64,000 nucleotides of DNA from Plotosus lineatus (GCA_024760905.1 CM045735.1:8815661-8879660); one strand, 5' to 3'. Shown: positions 46,235 through 58,984, counted from the first letter of the stretch. The notes: generated from the letters alone by a model not told the origin. Program-made: numbers and translations.

Positions 46235-46885
46235 TGGCCTACGGATGGACTGCTAAAAGGTTTAGGGTTATCCTTTCTTTGCCTGGAGTTGGCTTAGGTA
46301 GGCCCTAGCAAGAAGCCCAAAGAACCTCTTAGGAGAAAGTGGATGGATAAGTGAATGACCAAATGAATGTATTTGCCTAATGTGAATGTCTTTGGACTGT
46401 GTGGAAAAAACTAGAACACCCAGAGGAATCCCAAATGTGCTTGTGGAGATTATACAAACTCCACAGACAAACCAGAGGGCTTTGACTGAGGACACTTCTT
46501 GCAGTAACAAATTAGGCTTTGCTAGAAATCTTGGTCCAGTAATGGAGCAAGATTCCTGGAACATATGAAATCAATACAACTAATGACAGGAAAAAGAAAA
46601 ACGTGAGATCCAGACCATACCACACCATTTGTTAAACATGATGGACATAGGCATATTTGCTGCCAGTGGAACTCACTGGTGTTTATTGATAATGATGATG
46701 TGACTCCTGGAAAAAATAAAAAGGATGAATTCTCTACTGCACATAGCTATACTCTCTAATCAGATTCAGTCGAATGGAACAAAACTGATAGGAAGGCACT
46801 TTAATGTACTAATGAATCATGACCCAAAACATACAATGAAAGCAACCCAAGATTAAATTCTACACTTCAGTCACATCTTCACAAT
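46172..46885. repeat. (TG)n tract, SINE remnant and Tc1-like remnant downstream of copy B
   Basis: A (TG)n tract of about 30 units (to 46,231), a reversed L2-like SINE tail (46,236-46,480) and a Tc1-like remnant (46,480-46,885) repeat the arrangement found downstream of copy A. The remnant runs further than in A and matches 8,990-9,300. It is cut at the junction with copy C. Confidence 0.65.
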
Positions 46886-47076
46886 TTCCAAAGACTACTA
46901 TAAGCTTGCATGAGGAATCAGGTACAGTAGGACTCCCCACATTCCATTTTGATCAATTATTTCATTTTATTCTGAGTACATAAGAGCTGTTCATTTTCAA
47001 AATTTTAGGTCAAGCTGGAAAGAAGATACATTTGGACCGGGGAGGACTTCTTGACATATACATTACATATACATAT

Positions 47077-47201
<125 letters not shown>

Positions 47202-47392
47202 AAAGGACAGGACAAAGACTTTCTATTGAAACTCCATTTATCACTACAGATCTGTTTCGAGGGGTGGTGAAACCATCCTCTCTTCAGGTGATTATAGAAG
47301 AATCTTAGAATTAGAGGATGGTTTCACCACCCCTCAAAACAGATCTGTAGTGATAAATGGAGTTTCAATAGAAAGTCTTTGTCCTGTCCTTT
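47202..47392. repeat. Near-perfect 80-bp inverted repeat (foldback)
   Basis: 47,202-47,281 and 47,313-47,392 are reverse complements with one mismatch in 80 (TTTCGAGGGG against TTTTGAGGGG) around a 31-base loop. The sequence could form a long hairpin. It has no coding potential. Confidence 0.88.
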
Positions 47393-47479
47393 TGTTATTT
47401 GCTCTACCAAAAAGTATTGAGCACTCTCCTACGGAAGGATCTACTCAGAAAATCCTATATATATATATATATATAGAGG

Positions 47480-47885
47480 ATTCCAGACCCACAACACAAA
47501 TTGGATAAGTCGACGGCAGCTGTCATCCAGGAGCAATACCACAGTAGATGACGGCAGCCGGGTGGATCTGGGAACTTTGTTACAGAAGGCAACCAATGAA
47601 CAGTGTGTTGTATGCAAGAAGTTCTAAGAAAGGCAGAGGACTGAAAATCCATCAGAAGAAGAGAGATTATCTGGTTTGGTGGCAATAGCTGCTGGCGGCG
47701 CCAGGCTGGGGGGGGGGGGTACCACCGGAAGTCGCCGAAACCCATGCTCATAGAAGTAACCCGGCCTGGTCGGTGGCGGACGAGGACCAGAATCCCTATC
47801 AGTCCGTGTCTGCCTTTGAGGAGACTGGGCCACCATAGGAGCATTAGGCTGGCCCAGGTAGGTTAGTTCAACAACCTTTATTATT
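47480..47885 (+). repeat. Fragment of a retroelement with a zinc-finger-like motif
   Basis: Around 47,608 the plus strand reads CVVCKK, and after a one-base shift GRGLKIHQKK, the pattern of a C2H2 finger found at the N-terminus of some LINE proteins. The rest has no intact frame. The family is not identified. Confidence 0.4.

Positions 47886-47887
<2 letters not shown>

Positions 47888-47973
<86 letters not shown>
47888..47973. repeat. (TA)n-(CA)n microsatellite
   Basis: About 18 TA units then about 21 CA units. Confidence 0.9.
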
Positions 47974-47974
<1 letters not shown>

Positions 47975-47977
<3 letters not shown>

Positions 47978-48245
47978 TATGGTTTGTATTTTCATGGTTT
48001 CACCCAAGGATGGGTTTCCCTTTTGTGCCTGATTCCTCTCAAGGTGACTTCCTCGCAACGACTGAGAGAGTTTTTCCTTGCCACCATCTTGTTCATTGAT
48101 GATACATAGGAGTAATTGGAAATGTTTACATTCCTTTATACTTTGTAAGCCCCTACTTTCACTATTTTACTGTGTAAAGCTTCTTTGTGACTATGCCAAG
48201 TGTTAAAGCTGCAGTACAAATAAAACTGAATTGAATTGAATTGAA
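47975..48245. repeat. Interspersed repeat remnant ending in (TTGAA)n
   Basis: CAAGTGTTAAAGCTGCAGTA, ATAAAACTGAATTGAATTGA and the pentamer run are typical of the 3' end of a common fish retroelement. Intron 6 sequence of copy C resumes right after it. Confidence 0.5.
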
Positions 48246-48842
48246 TAAACTGAACCAGAGCTGCTGTTTACTTCAGTAGGATGACTTTTAATTTGTATTC
48301 CCAATTGATAAAATATTAAATGTTGCTTTTCAAACTTGTTAACAAAAAAAAATGTAATTCTAAAAAACTTATTTTTTTCACATGACTACATAATTTTTTT
48401 AATAGCAAAAACAAAAACACCTTTCAGAATCATTGCATTTTGATATTTTGGTCTAACAAGTTTTTGTATAAAATTGGCAGATAAAGGACATAAAACAGGA
48501 ACAAATATTTGCAAAGCTTATAAGAGCATACTAAGCAGCCTCAGTTTTGAGAAGGAACATGATTAGACAGCTTTTGATCTGACGCAGCACGTCGTAATCA
48601 TGTTCACTGACGGTATTAATCTCCTCTTTCTACAAAAAACCTCCATGATGATTTATTCTTACGATCCACATGAACTTTTCACATTCTTGTAAATATTGTT
48701 GTTTTTCCGAATACTATAAACAATGCTCTATATTTCATTATGTCTTCAGGTATTATCAATGAAGGAGGAAACCCTAAACCTGTTATTGAGAGCATCAAGT
48801 ACACAGTATATGGTGACAATATGAACCGAGAAAAATATCTCG

Positions 48843-48848
48843 GCAAGT
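48843..48848 (+). other. cfb: GC 5' splice site, pseudogene copy C
   Basis: GCAAGT follows CTC-G as in copies A and B, so the GC donor predates all three copies. Confidence 0.8.
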
Positions 48849-49307
48849 AAAAAAAAAAACTGTTTCTTTATGATCAGGCCGAACATTTTTGGTGAAGGTA
48901 GCCCAGCAATACAATCTAGAATTGGTTGTATGTGACTATATTGTGCTTTTTCTCTCTGAACTTCTCAGTTCTTTCTTTGTGCTTCTACTTTGACATGAGA
49001 ACTCAAGAAGACAGATGGTACAAGAAACTTTATCCCATCAGAAGACCAATCATATTGACTGTCTTATGCTGTCAGAATAAAAGATATTTAGAATGGCTGC
49101 CAGTCTTTTGCAGGAATTTTTTTATCGGTCCCAGAGTGTATTGACTCACCGGAAAAATGCCCCGAATGTTAGATTGGCAGTTTGATGGAAAGAATGAACA
49201 TCTTTTTCATTTTACAAAACTTTAATAGAATAATAACATTTATTTGTCACAATCCAGTAGCATGGAGAGAGAATGAAACAATTATTCCACCGAGTCTTAG
49301 TGAATGC

Positions 49308-49726
49308 CGGCAGCACGGTGGCGTAGTGGTTAGCACGTCCGCCTCACAGCAAGAAGGCCCGGGTTCGATTCCCGGCCTGGGCGTTTCTGTGTGGAGTTTG
49401 CATGTTCTCCCCGTGCTTGTGCGGGTTTCCTCCGGGTGCTCCGGTTTCCCCCGCAATCCAAAGACGTGCACTGTAGGTTAATTGGCCGTTCTAAATTGAC
49501 CGTAGTTTCTCTCCTGCAGCGGCACTGGAACCCAGTCGTATCGGCACTTGCCTTTCCATTGGATCCTTCCGGTGGCGCCGAGACAGGGGGGGGGACTTGC
49601 TGCTTGGGTAACAGCCTGTCCCTCATTACTCCCTACCCAGGCTCTGTGCACTGGGGAGTATCACCAGTCGGGATACTGGCCAGAGTGCAGCCATAGTCCT
49701 TCGGGACTGACGGAGGCCTACGCACG
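49308..49726 (+). repeat. Chimeric SINE with 12-bp target duplication: tRNA/L2 front, type III tail
   Basis: CTTAGTGAATGC lies at 49,296-49,307 and 49,727-49,738. The 419-bp unit starts CGGCAGCACGGTGGCGTAGT with B box GGTTCGATTCCCGG, continues through the fish L2-type body (GGTTTCCTCCGGGTGCTCCG), and at about 49,500 switches to the same tail as the SINE at 591-1073 (CAGCGGCACTGGAACCCAGT, ending AGTCCTTCGGGACTGACGGA). The exact duplication shows that head and tail moved together as one element. Confidence 0.88.
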
Positions 49727-49797
49727 CTTAGTGAATGCCACTGAGAGCCAGCTTGGTGGACAGCACCTCACCAATTATCAATACACACACACACACA

Positions 49798-50023
49798 CAG
49801 TCGGCCCCCAATTTATGAAATCAACCCGTTCCAGAGCCCTTTTCGTATTGCGTAAGTCGGTGTCGCATCTTACATGTTAGACGCCTAATTCGTTCCAAGG
49901 CTCCAGTCCTTGGACTGGATAAACCCCATAAACCCTTTAAAAATGATAAAAGTACATTTTATTAACATATTAAACCATTTTATTAACATATTTATTAATT
50001 AAACCATTATTAAACATTTTTAT

Positions 50024-50059
<36 letters not shown>

Positions 50060-50492
50060 CTCTCTATCTCCTTCTCTCGCGCGCGCTGCGGGTCACGCCC
50101 ACAATACGTGAATTCAAAGCGCATTTCCTGCTTGACAAACTCAACTTTAATTTGATTCCTTGAGGGATCGGAATTCCAGATGAGCTCAAATGCACCCACA
50201 TTTATTAAACATTTACTAAATTAAAACAACTTAAAAAACTAAACTAAAAACTAAAGCGTGTAGTTTCTGTCTTCTGTCTCTATCTGGGAGGCCAGCGGGG
50301 AGGGATGTTGAGAGACAGCCAATGAGAGAGCAACTCGCGCGTCGTGTGAAATTTTGATTGGCGCGTTTGAATTTTTAATTTCTTTTCGTAAGAGGGGGTT
50401 GTTTCGTATTTCGGGGACGGACACTTAAGAAAATGTTTTTCGTAATCAGGGGATTTCGTACAAAGGGGTCTTCGTAAATTGGGGGCCGACTG
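49798..50492. mobile_element. pogo/Tigger-like MITE, shorter sister of 6,532-8,673
   Basis: The ends CAGTCGGCCCCCAATTTATG and its inverted copy match the element at 6,532, and internal sequence (CAAAGCGCATTTCCTGC) is shared. It holds a (CA)n tract at about 50,030-50,056 and an unoccupied TTAA site near 50,147. Confidence 0.7.
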
Positions 50493-50768
50493 TGTATGTA
50501 TATGAAAAAACAAAATACAGTATAAAATGAAATTTTTATATACATATTGTAATACATACTTGGTTATGTTTCAGATCTTTATGCATTTGGTGTGGGTGAA
50601 GATGTTGAGAAAGAGAAAATTGCAGATTGGGTGTCAAAAAGAAATGGATGAAGTTGGACAGTCCTTAGATGAAATGATTGGTATTTATTATTTTATTAAT
50701 TGAAGATGGTTTTGGTTTACTCAGCTCTAAATTTATAATCACAAATACGATTCCAAATCTGTTTAATT

Positions 50769-50772
<4 letters not shown>

Positions 50773-50834
<62 letters not shown>

Positions 50835-50838
50835 GTGT
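50773..50838. repeat. (TG)n tract near the exon 10 acceptor, copy C
   Basis: About 33 units, ending 24 bases before exon 10 of the pseudogene. Confidence 0.9.
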
Positions 50839-51751
50839 AACTCTCGGCGTTTAATGTTTAGATGAGAGCAACAGTATATCATTGTGTGGACTATACAAAG
50901 ACTACTCGGACCCTGAGTTTAAATCATCTTTGCGCCTCACATACCCCTGGCTGATAAAGATATCTTTAACTGTAAGATCTGTTTGAATCTCTTGTCTGCT
51001 ATCATTATATTTTGCAATATGCTGATTTTCTGAAGCAAGTTACTGATGATACTTGTAGAAAGGATTTCTAGCATGAACATGGCACTGCCAACTGTATCGG
51101 ATCGCTGGTCACTCCCAGGTTTATTCTCACTGATGCCCATTGCTTCAGGTCTTGTGATAGGCCTGAAAAAATTCTGCTTGAGGCACCAAATGCTAAAGGT
51201 ATCAAATGCCACAGCAATGATTTATGTAATGTTAGTTGTATTTCAGGGCAATAATATCACTTGGTGTCGTTACAGAGAACAACGCGTCAAAACATATTTT
51301 AAGGAATTTTTTCAGGCTGTCACACCTTTAGTGTTCAACATGAACACTGCTTAATATTGAAATTCATGTAATGTTCAATAATTATTAATTAATTTATAAT
51401 TTTTGGATTAGACAGCGAATTAGAAGTGGCGAGTTTCATATGTCAGCCTGACTACAATACCAAACAGAAGAAGGCGGAGGGAATAAAAGAGTATTATGAA
51501 TATGATGTGGCCCTCATTCAATTAAAGAAAGGTGTGAAAGCCAGTCCTGATCTCAGGTGAGGAATTTATGCTAATTCATGAATTTATTGGTTAAAAGCAA
51601 CTTTGTCCAAATTGATCTTTGAGGATGAGAAATAAATATTCACAGCGCCGTACCAGTTTATTTAAATTACTTACAGAAATGGAAAGAGTTGCTTCTACGT
51701 ATGAAAAGAGACTTATGTGCCGGACTATGATGCAGTACTGTATAAGAAATT

Positions 51752-51867
51752 CTTCATTCCTTTTCACTGTTCCCTTCAGGGGTCGCCACAGCAAACCATC
51801 CGCCTCCATCTCGCCCTGTCCTCTGCATCTTCTTCTCTTACTCCAATGACCTTCATGTCCGCCTCAC
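51752..51867 (-). mobile_element. RTE-like LINE 3' end fragment
   Basis: CCCTTCAGGGGTCGCCACAG and the following ATCCGCCTCCATCTCGCCCT are the LINE's terminal coding and 3' sequence in reverse. It marks the point where homology to the factor B units stops. Confidence 0.75.
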
Positions 51868-51934
51868 CCACTGAGCCATGATCATGTGTTTAATAATGAG
51901 TATCATTTGCCAACTGCTATTTTATAATCTTTCA

Positions 51935-52604
51935 ACATTCATTCATTTTGTGAACCACTTAATCCTAATTAGCAGTGGTCGCCAACCTTTTTGTACCACG
52001 GACCAGTTTTATGTATGCAAATGTGTCCGCGGACCAGTTAGAGTCTACTCCGTAGTCTTCTTGTTTTTGGTGGCTGTCACCGCAGAAAACCCTGCCACAC
52101 AATGATATGTGGTTGGAAACGGAAGAAGGGCTTTCAGTGCTTCTGTGCCAGTAAATTTTCAAAATATGATACAGAAGCTCTCATAAAAAAAACCCCAAAA
52201 AAAACCCAAAACAAAACAAAAAAAACCCTATAATTTGTACCATGAAAGATTTTGTTTGCAGACCGGTACTGGTCCGTGGACTGGGAAACCCTGCTAATTA
52301 GGGTCACGGGGAGGCTGCCGCTCGTCTCAGCCAACTCTGAGTGAGGGCAGAGTACACTCTGGACAGTTCCCCAGGCCATCGTAGGACAGAAACATGCTGA
52401 TGGCTATGCAGCTATTTTTAACAGAAGTCAGCAATGATTCTTTTACATGAACCTCTCACCATAGACAGTGAGAGACATGGCCAGCCTTTGATAATCCAGT
52501 TAGCTGCACTGAGGGTGGACAGTGGCAACCTATTGAGAATGGGGCTTGAACCCCCAACCATGGGATGTGTTCCAGCACGTTTACCACCAGGCCACTACTG
52601 CCCT
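51935..52604 (-). repeat. Type I SINE interrupted by a hAT-type MITE
   Basis: The head end (B box in reverse at about 52,545) and the shared body lie at 52,604-52,380. The L2-like tail continues across 52,380-52,294 and, past the MITE, to TCATTCATTTTGTGAACC near 51,940. Confidence 0.7.
51973..52293. mobile_element. hAT-like MITE with 8-bp target duplication
   Basis: CTAATTAG flanks it at 51,965-51,972 and 52,294-52,301, and the host SINE normally has CTAATTAGG once. The ends CAGTGGTCGCCAACC and the reverse complement of the other end (CAGGGTTTCCCAGTCC) with the shared inner CACGGACCAG are of hAT type. It has no coding sequence. Confidence 0.85.
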
Positions 52605-52749
52605 TAATTTTTAACATTACTGACTTCATGAAGTACCAAATAGTTGACTCTATCAAATGTCTACAGTGTTAACCTCGCCAAGTTTAGGATGGATTGAGCT
52701 AATGGATGGTTTTTTAAAACCCTTGGTAAGTGAGAGTTGTGATATTATT

Positions 52750-53196
52750 CTCCTTTGTGTTCTCTTTCTTTCGGGTTTTCTCTTCAGGGGTCGCCACAGC
52801 GAGTCATCTGTCTCGATCTCACCCATTCCTCTGCATCTTCTTCTCTTATACCAACAACCTTCATGTCCTCCTTCACCACATCCATAAATCTCCTCTTTGG
52901 TCTTCCTGTAGGCCTTCTGCCTGGTAGTTCCAACGTCAGCATCCTTCTTCTTCTTTTCCTTTTGGCTGCTCCCTTCAGGGGTCGCCACAACGAATCATCT
53001 GTCTCCATCTCATCCTGTCCGCTGCATCTTCTCTTACATCAACTACTATACAGTACCTTCAAGTCTTCATTCACCAAATCCATAAATCTCCAACCTCAGC
53101 ATCCTACTACCAATATATTCATTATCCTTCCTCTGTACATGTCCAAACCATCTCAATTTAGCCTCTCTGACTTTGTCTCTAAAACCTCTTATGGTT
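52750..53196 (-). mobile_element. Two RTE-like LINE 3' fragments
   Basis: Two successive ends, each with AGGGGTCGCCACA-type sequence (52,788 and 52,978), code in reverse for remnants of the LINE C-terminus ([20 protein letters not shown]). They end at a (T)22 run about 330 bases before the BBS1 start codon. Confidence 0.75.
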
Positions 53197-53253
53197 TTTT
53201 TTTTTTTTTTTTTTTTTTATACAGGCAAAATCGAGGGCACCAATAAGCGTAAA

Positions 53254-53283
53254 CCGCATGCGCAAACATTTTACGCATGCGCA
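53254..53283 (+). promoter_or_regulatory. bbs1: Two NRF1-like sites upstream of BBS1
   Basis: CCGCATGCGCA (53,254-53,264) and ACGCATGCGCA (53,273-53,283) match the GCATGCGC core bound by NRF1, a common activator of TATA-less housekeeping promoters. A GC box (GCTCCGCCC) follows at 53,364-53,372. No TATA box is seen. Confidence 0.55.
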
Positions 53284-53377
53284 TTTATGCTCAATACATT
53301 GACTTCTCAGTGTCAACTATTTTCGTTGCATCTCTCCTCCACAGACAAGAGTTCTACGCTGAAGCTCCGCCCTTGCT

Positions 53378-53391
53378 GTTACTATGGAAAC
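53378..53391 (+). promoter_or_regulatory. bbs1: RFX X-box in the BBS1 promoter
   Basis: GTTACTATGGAAAC is an imperfect palindrome fitting the X-box pattern of two half sites around an AT step, 134 bases before the start codon. RFX factors drive cilium genes through such sites, and BBS genes are known targets in worms and vertebrates. Its position and its match to the gene's function make it credible. Confidence 0.65.
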
Positions 53392-53525
53392 CGGGAAAGC
53401 CGATTTAAGGATTACAGACATGCTGTTAGCTTGTTGGTTGTTGTCATTACATTACTGATGCCACATCTTTTCAAATTTATACATCACAGCCAGTGCTAAT
53501 AATTAAAGCTAGCATTTCAGTTCCC

Positions 53526-54290
53526 ATGGAGGCGAAAGACAGGTTAGTAGCTGGTTGAGTTTATTCTAAATTGTAGCGATGAGGTGGCTAACTCTGTTAG
53601 CATGTTTACTTTAGTGTATGATTAGTTGAGAGTATTACGTCACAAATAGTTCTGTCAGTATTTCTACTCACCATAATACGTAAGCCTATGAGTAATAGCT
53701 AAGTTAATGTGTCAGTTATGTAGTTATATGAATGCTGTTGTGGTGGTGGTGGTGGTGGTGGTGGTAGTGGTGGTGTTGTGTAAATTCTCCCAGATTGAAA
53801 GTTTTATGGTCTTTATGGTTTCTTTTTACCTTCCAGTGCAGTATCCAGTTCCAAATGGCTTGATGCTCACTATGATCCAGTTGCCAATGTTTACACTTTT
53901 TCTTCATGCATCAGTAAGTTTCATTCACTAAATTGTAGGATCACAGCTAATTAATTCCACTTATACACGTGATACAACAAATACTAATATCTAGAATCTG
54001 CTCTGGTAGTGGTCGTGGTTAGTACTGTAGTACCTCACAGCAGGTCAAAGTCCTCTGGTTTCTCTGTGGTGTTTGTATAATCTCCACAAGCATGTTTGGG
54101 TTTTCTCCAGGTGTTCTAGTTTCCTCACACATTCAGAAGACATCCACATTAGGCAAATTCATTCATTTTGTCATTCACTTATTGATCCATTTTCTCTTAC
54201 TGGTTTCTTGGGGCTTCTTGCCAGGGTCTACCTTAGCCAACTCCAAGTAAAGAAAGGGTGCACCCTGAACAGCTCACCAGTCCATGGAGG

Positions 54291-54340
<50 letters not shown>

Positions 54341-56871
54341 AGGGGCTATTTGGAACAGCCAGTTAGCCTAGTGTGCAGATCCTTGGACTGTGAGTAGAAG
54401 CCAGGAGTACCCGGAGATAACCAGCTCAGGGACAGAGAGGACATGCAAATTAGGCCTAGGTGTGAAGAAGCCGGGTTGTATTGAAGGTGAATCCTATGAA
54501 TAAATAACCATGATTGATGTTTTGTATCTGCTTCTCAGCTCTGGCAGACTTGCATGGAGATGGCGAGAACAAGGTGAGGTTTTGTTCTGATTTATGTTCC
54601 TCTTCTTCTTCTTCTTCTTCTTCTTCTTCTTTTCCTTTTGGCTGTTCCCTTCAGGGGTCGCCACAACAAATGATCTGCTTCCATCTCACCCTATCCTCTG
54701 CATCTTCTACTCTTACTCCAACTACCTTCATGTCCTCCTTCACCACATCCATAAATCTTCTCTTTGGTCTTCCTCTGGGCCTTCTGCCTGGTAGTTCCAA
54801 CCTCAGCATCCTACTACCAATATACTCACTATCCCTCCTCTGTACATGTCCAAACCATCTCAATCTAGCCTCTCTGACTTTGTCTCCAAAACGTCTTACA
54901 TGTGCTGTCCCTCCTGATCCTATCCATCCTCGTTACTCCCAAAGAGAACCTCAACATTTTCATCTCTGCTACCTCCAGCTCTGCCTCCTGTCTTTTCCCC
55001 AGGGCCACTGTTTCTCCCCAGGGCCCCTGTTCCTCCTGATGTATATTTATAATATACAGTATGCACCCACTTTGTAGCCGTCCTTATTATACACCATTTA
55101 TTCAAAGCAACTTGCAGCGGTTTCTTGACATATCAGTGAACACACCACATTGCGGGTAATAAACTTTTCATCCACTTATCTAAGACATGGGCGTCCCTGC
55201 ATACGGTGGTGCGACGGTGGTGTCGTGGTGAGTACGTCCGCCTCACAGCAAGAAGGTCCTGGGATTGATTCGCCCATCGGTGTAGGAAAAGTTATGAATG
55301 GTTTGTGTGAGTGTTGGCCCGGCAATGTTCTGGCGAGCTGTCCAGAGTGCACCCTGCCCTCGCACAGAGTGGGCTGAGAGTCTCCCCGTGACCTTTATTA
55401 GGATTAAAGGGTTTAGAAAATGATTGGATGAATGAATGACACACCTGTGTATTTTTATGATTTGCCAATCAACACAACGTGTACATCACACATTTAATTT
55501 GATATCTGTGTGTGTTTTGTGTGTTTATATGTGTTAGCTTGTGTTGGGTGATCTGGGTACAGGGGCAGGCAACATGAAACTGAAGGTGTATCGTGGCACC
55601 GGGCTACTCAGTGAGAACACGCTGCTGGACCTGCCGACTGGCCTGGTGTCTTTCCTCATGGATCAACATGAGCCACGTACCCCCGCCATCGCTGTGGCCT
55701 CAGGTCCCTTCATCTACATCTACAAAAACCTGCGGCCTTATTTCAAATTCACTCTGCCTGCCCTGGAGGTCAACCCTCTGGAGCAGGATGTATGGAATCA
55801 GGCTAGAGGGGTGAGCAGCCGTAAACTGTCTAATGAGTAGCTACTCCTGCTATGAGGTGATCGGACGAACGAAAGCTTGTACTGTCTGTTTACATTTGTA
55901 TATAGTTTGCAATTACCATGTAATAAAATAAATTATAGTCTCATGTAAGTCAGATAACAACATATTAATTAATGAGCAAGTTTTTGGTTTCCTGACCATC
56001 ACTCCCATATGTACTATGGGGCTTCCCAAGCTGTTACCACACACACACACACACACAGTTCTATGTGATGTCTTTCTGTCAAATAGCATTAAAATATATC
56101 TTCACTGGAACGCAGAGTCTCAAACCTGTACCAGCATTGAGAGAATACCCCGCTGCACAAAGCAGGCTCCAGGAAAACAAGGTTGACCAAAGTTTGATAT
56201 GGAAGAACTCAGGTCATGAGCTGACTGAACACCTTTGTGATGAACTGAAATATAGACTGGGTCCCATTTGGTCCTCACCATACACCGGTGTTAGATCTTC
56301 TTAATGTTCTTGTGGTTGACTATGCACAAATCCTCAGAGCCATGCTCCCATATCTAAAGACAAAGCCTTCCCAGAAGACTGGAGATGATCCTAACAGCAA
56401 CGGGGGCGTAAATCTGCAAAGGGAGGCCCCACATGCATATTTATCATCTATCATCATATATTTAATCTAATCGTGTGTTGTGTTGTCTCTCAAGGATATG
56501 ATCAACCCAATGACACTGAAAGAAATGTTAGAGGGTATAAGGTGTGTTACACAACTGTACAGATTTCCACATTGTCATTTAAATTGCTTCATGTACGATT
56601 GAGACATGCTTGTGTTTCTTCAGCATTTATTTTCTGTTCTCTAGAGATAAGGCGGACATCCCACTCTCAGTTAGATCACTACGGTAACATCTTCCACGGA
56701 AACATGGTTTCACACAGGTTCTTAAAATGTCTACTGATAATTCATCAGTGCTATTTCAACTTTATATTTTAGGTTCCTCATGCTTGAACGACAGGAAATG
56801 GAGGCTTACGTTATCCTTCACAAAGACCAGCCCATACGCAGACAGGTGACAGGTCTTCTCTCTCTCACTCT

Positions 56872-56912
<41 letters not shown>

Positions 56913-57664
56913 CACACACACACACACACAACACACACACACTAGGAGTTCTGTGAGTACAGGTAACACAGACATAGACTATGACTACATTCATTCATTC
57001 ATTTTCTGAACCTCTCTATCCTAATTAGGGTCATGGGGAGGCTGGCGCCCATGTCAGCCGACTCTGGGTGAGTACATCCTGGGCAGCTCGCCAGGCCATC
57101 GTGGGGCAAAAACACGCTGATGGCTATGCAGCTCCTCTTGACAAAAGTCCTCAATGCTTCTTTTACAGCCTCACACCATAGACAGTGAGAGACATGGCCG
57201 GCCTTTGATAACCCAGTTGGCTGCACTGGGGGTGTCGACTACATATACATTATTACCTGTAATTTACTATAAAAATTCCTGGGACTTATCGGACTACTTT
57301 ACATACTATACTTGCTATACTTATCAAAGATCATGATCATGATTATATGAAAACAAATCATGTGATTTTCTCATTTGATTGACTGTTGAATGTCAATAAT
57401 GTTGATGATGTTGAATGTCTATAATCACGTTATGATCAAGGCTGACCAAATGCAGCATTGATGAATAAGTGACACACAATATTTTTGTTTGCCCTTAGAC
57501 AGTCATTACATGCATAGGGACACTGAAGAAGAACATGGCGGATGATGATGCAGTCAGCTGCCTGGTTATCGGCACAGAAAGTCAAGATGTTTATATCCTA
57601 GATCCGGAAGCCTTTACCATACTCTCAAAGGTTGGTATTTTAGACTTATTACACCTATATAAAA

Positions 57665-57713
<49 letters not shown>

Positions 57714-58604
57714 CAATCTCTGTGTCTGCAGATGTCTCTTCCCAGTGTCCCTACACTCATCAGTGTGACTGGACAGTTTGATGTAGAGTTCAGGATCATC
57801 GTTGCCTGTCGTAATGGGAGCATCTATATACTGCGCAGGTATGTGAGCAACTCAGGTGTTCCCAACCAGTTTTATAACTAATATTGTTTATGTGTAATGG
57901 CAGATTACTGCATGTAACCTGAATACACTTGGAGTTTCAAGAGCAGTGTTCAGTGCACCAGGAAACATTGTATTAAACAGACCACATTCTGTATTTGATG
58001 GCTTTTCATTACAGGGATTCACAGAAGCCCAAGTACTGCATTGAGTTGTCCTCTCACCCGGTTGGACTGGTCAGGGTGGGGAAGAATGTGGTGGTGGGAT
58101 GTGCTCAGGAGACGATGCAGAGTTTCACTCAGAAGGTCTCGCTCTCTCACCTGAACATAAACAAATAAATGGATGGATGGATGGATGGATGGATGAAAGC
58201 ATGCACTGAGGGTGGCACTGGTGGTGTAGTGGTTAACAGGTCTGCCTCACAGCAAGAAGATCCTGGGTTCGAGTCCCAGGCTTGGGCATTTCTTATGTGG
58301 GTTTTCTCTGGGGTGACTCTGTTTTTCTAACACAATCTGGGTGTGAGTGGTTCTGTGTGTTTTGCCATGTGATGGATTGGCAAGCTATTCAGGTTGTACC
58401 CTGCCTTTGGCATGTGTCATCTCAGATGGGCAACAACCTCCCTTGTGACCCCAATGAGATTAATTAGTTCAGCAAATGAGTGAGAATGAGTGAGTCGGTG
58501 CATAAATTGAGATGAATGTATTCATAGATAGATGGAGGGATGAATGAATGGATACATTGACAGATAGAACGATGTTGGCATAGATGGATGGATGGATGCC
58601 TATA

Positions 58605-58648
<44 letters not shown>

Positions 58649-58984
58649 TCTTTGCCTTTTGTCTGTTCCCTTCAGGGGTCGCCTCAGCGAATCATCTGCC
58701 TCCATCTCACCCCTGTCCTCTGCATCTTCTTCTCTTACACCAACTGCCTTCATGTCCTCCTTCACCACACCCATAAATCTTTGCTTTGGTCTTTCTCTAG
58801 GCCTTCTGCCTGGTAGTTCCAATCTCAGCATCCTACTACCAATGTACTCACTATCCCTCCTCTGCACATGTCCAAACCATTTCAATCTAGCCTCTCTGAC
58901 CTTGTCTCGAAAATTTCTTACATGTGCTGTCTCTCTGATGTATTCATTCCTGAACCTATCCATCCTCGTTACTCCCAAAGAGAA

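Larger units (their letters stand above)
29181..46885 (+). repeat. Tandem duplication unit B (about 17.7 kb)
   Basis: It begins with the same CAAGTTGCAGGTCAGG as unit A and carries all 17 factor B exons. Its greater length comes from two RTE insertions and a MITE with a nested Tc1. Its right end joins directly into exon 4 of the broken copy C at about 46,886. Confidence 0.75.

Noticed and set aside
53716..53907. Minus-strand frame with a histidine run
   Set aside because: It is the antisense of the (GTG)n tract and of BBS1 exon 2.
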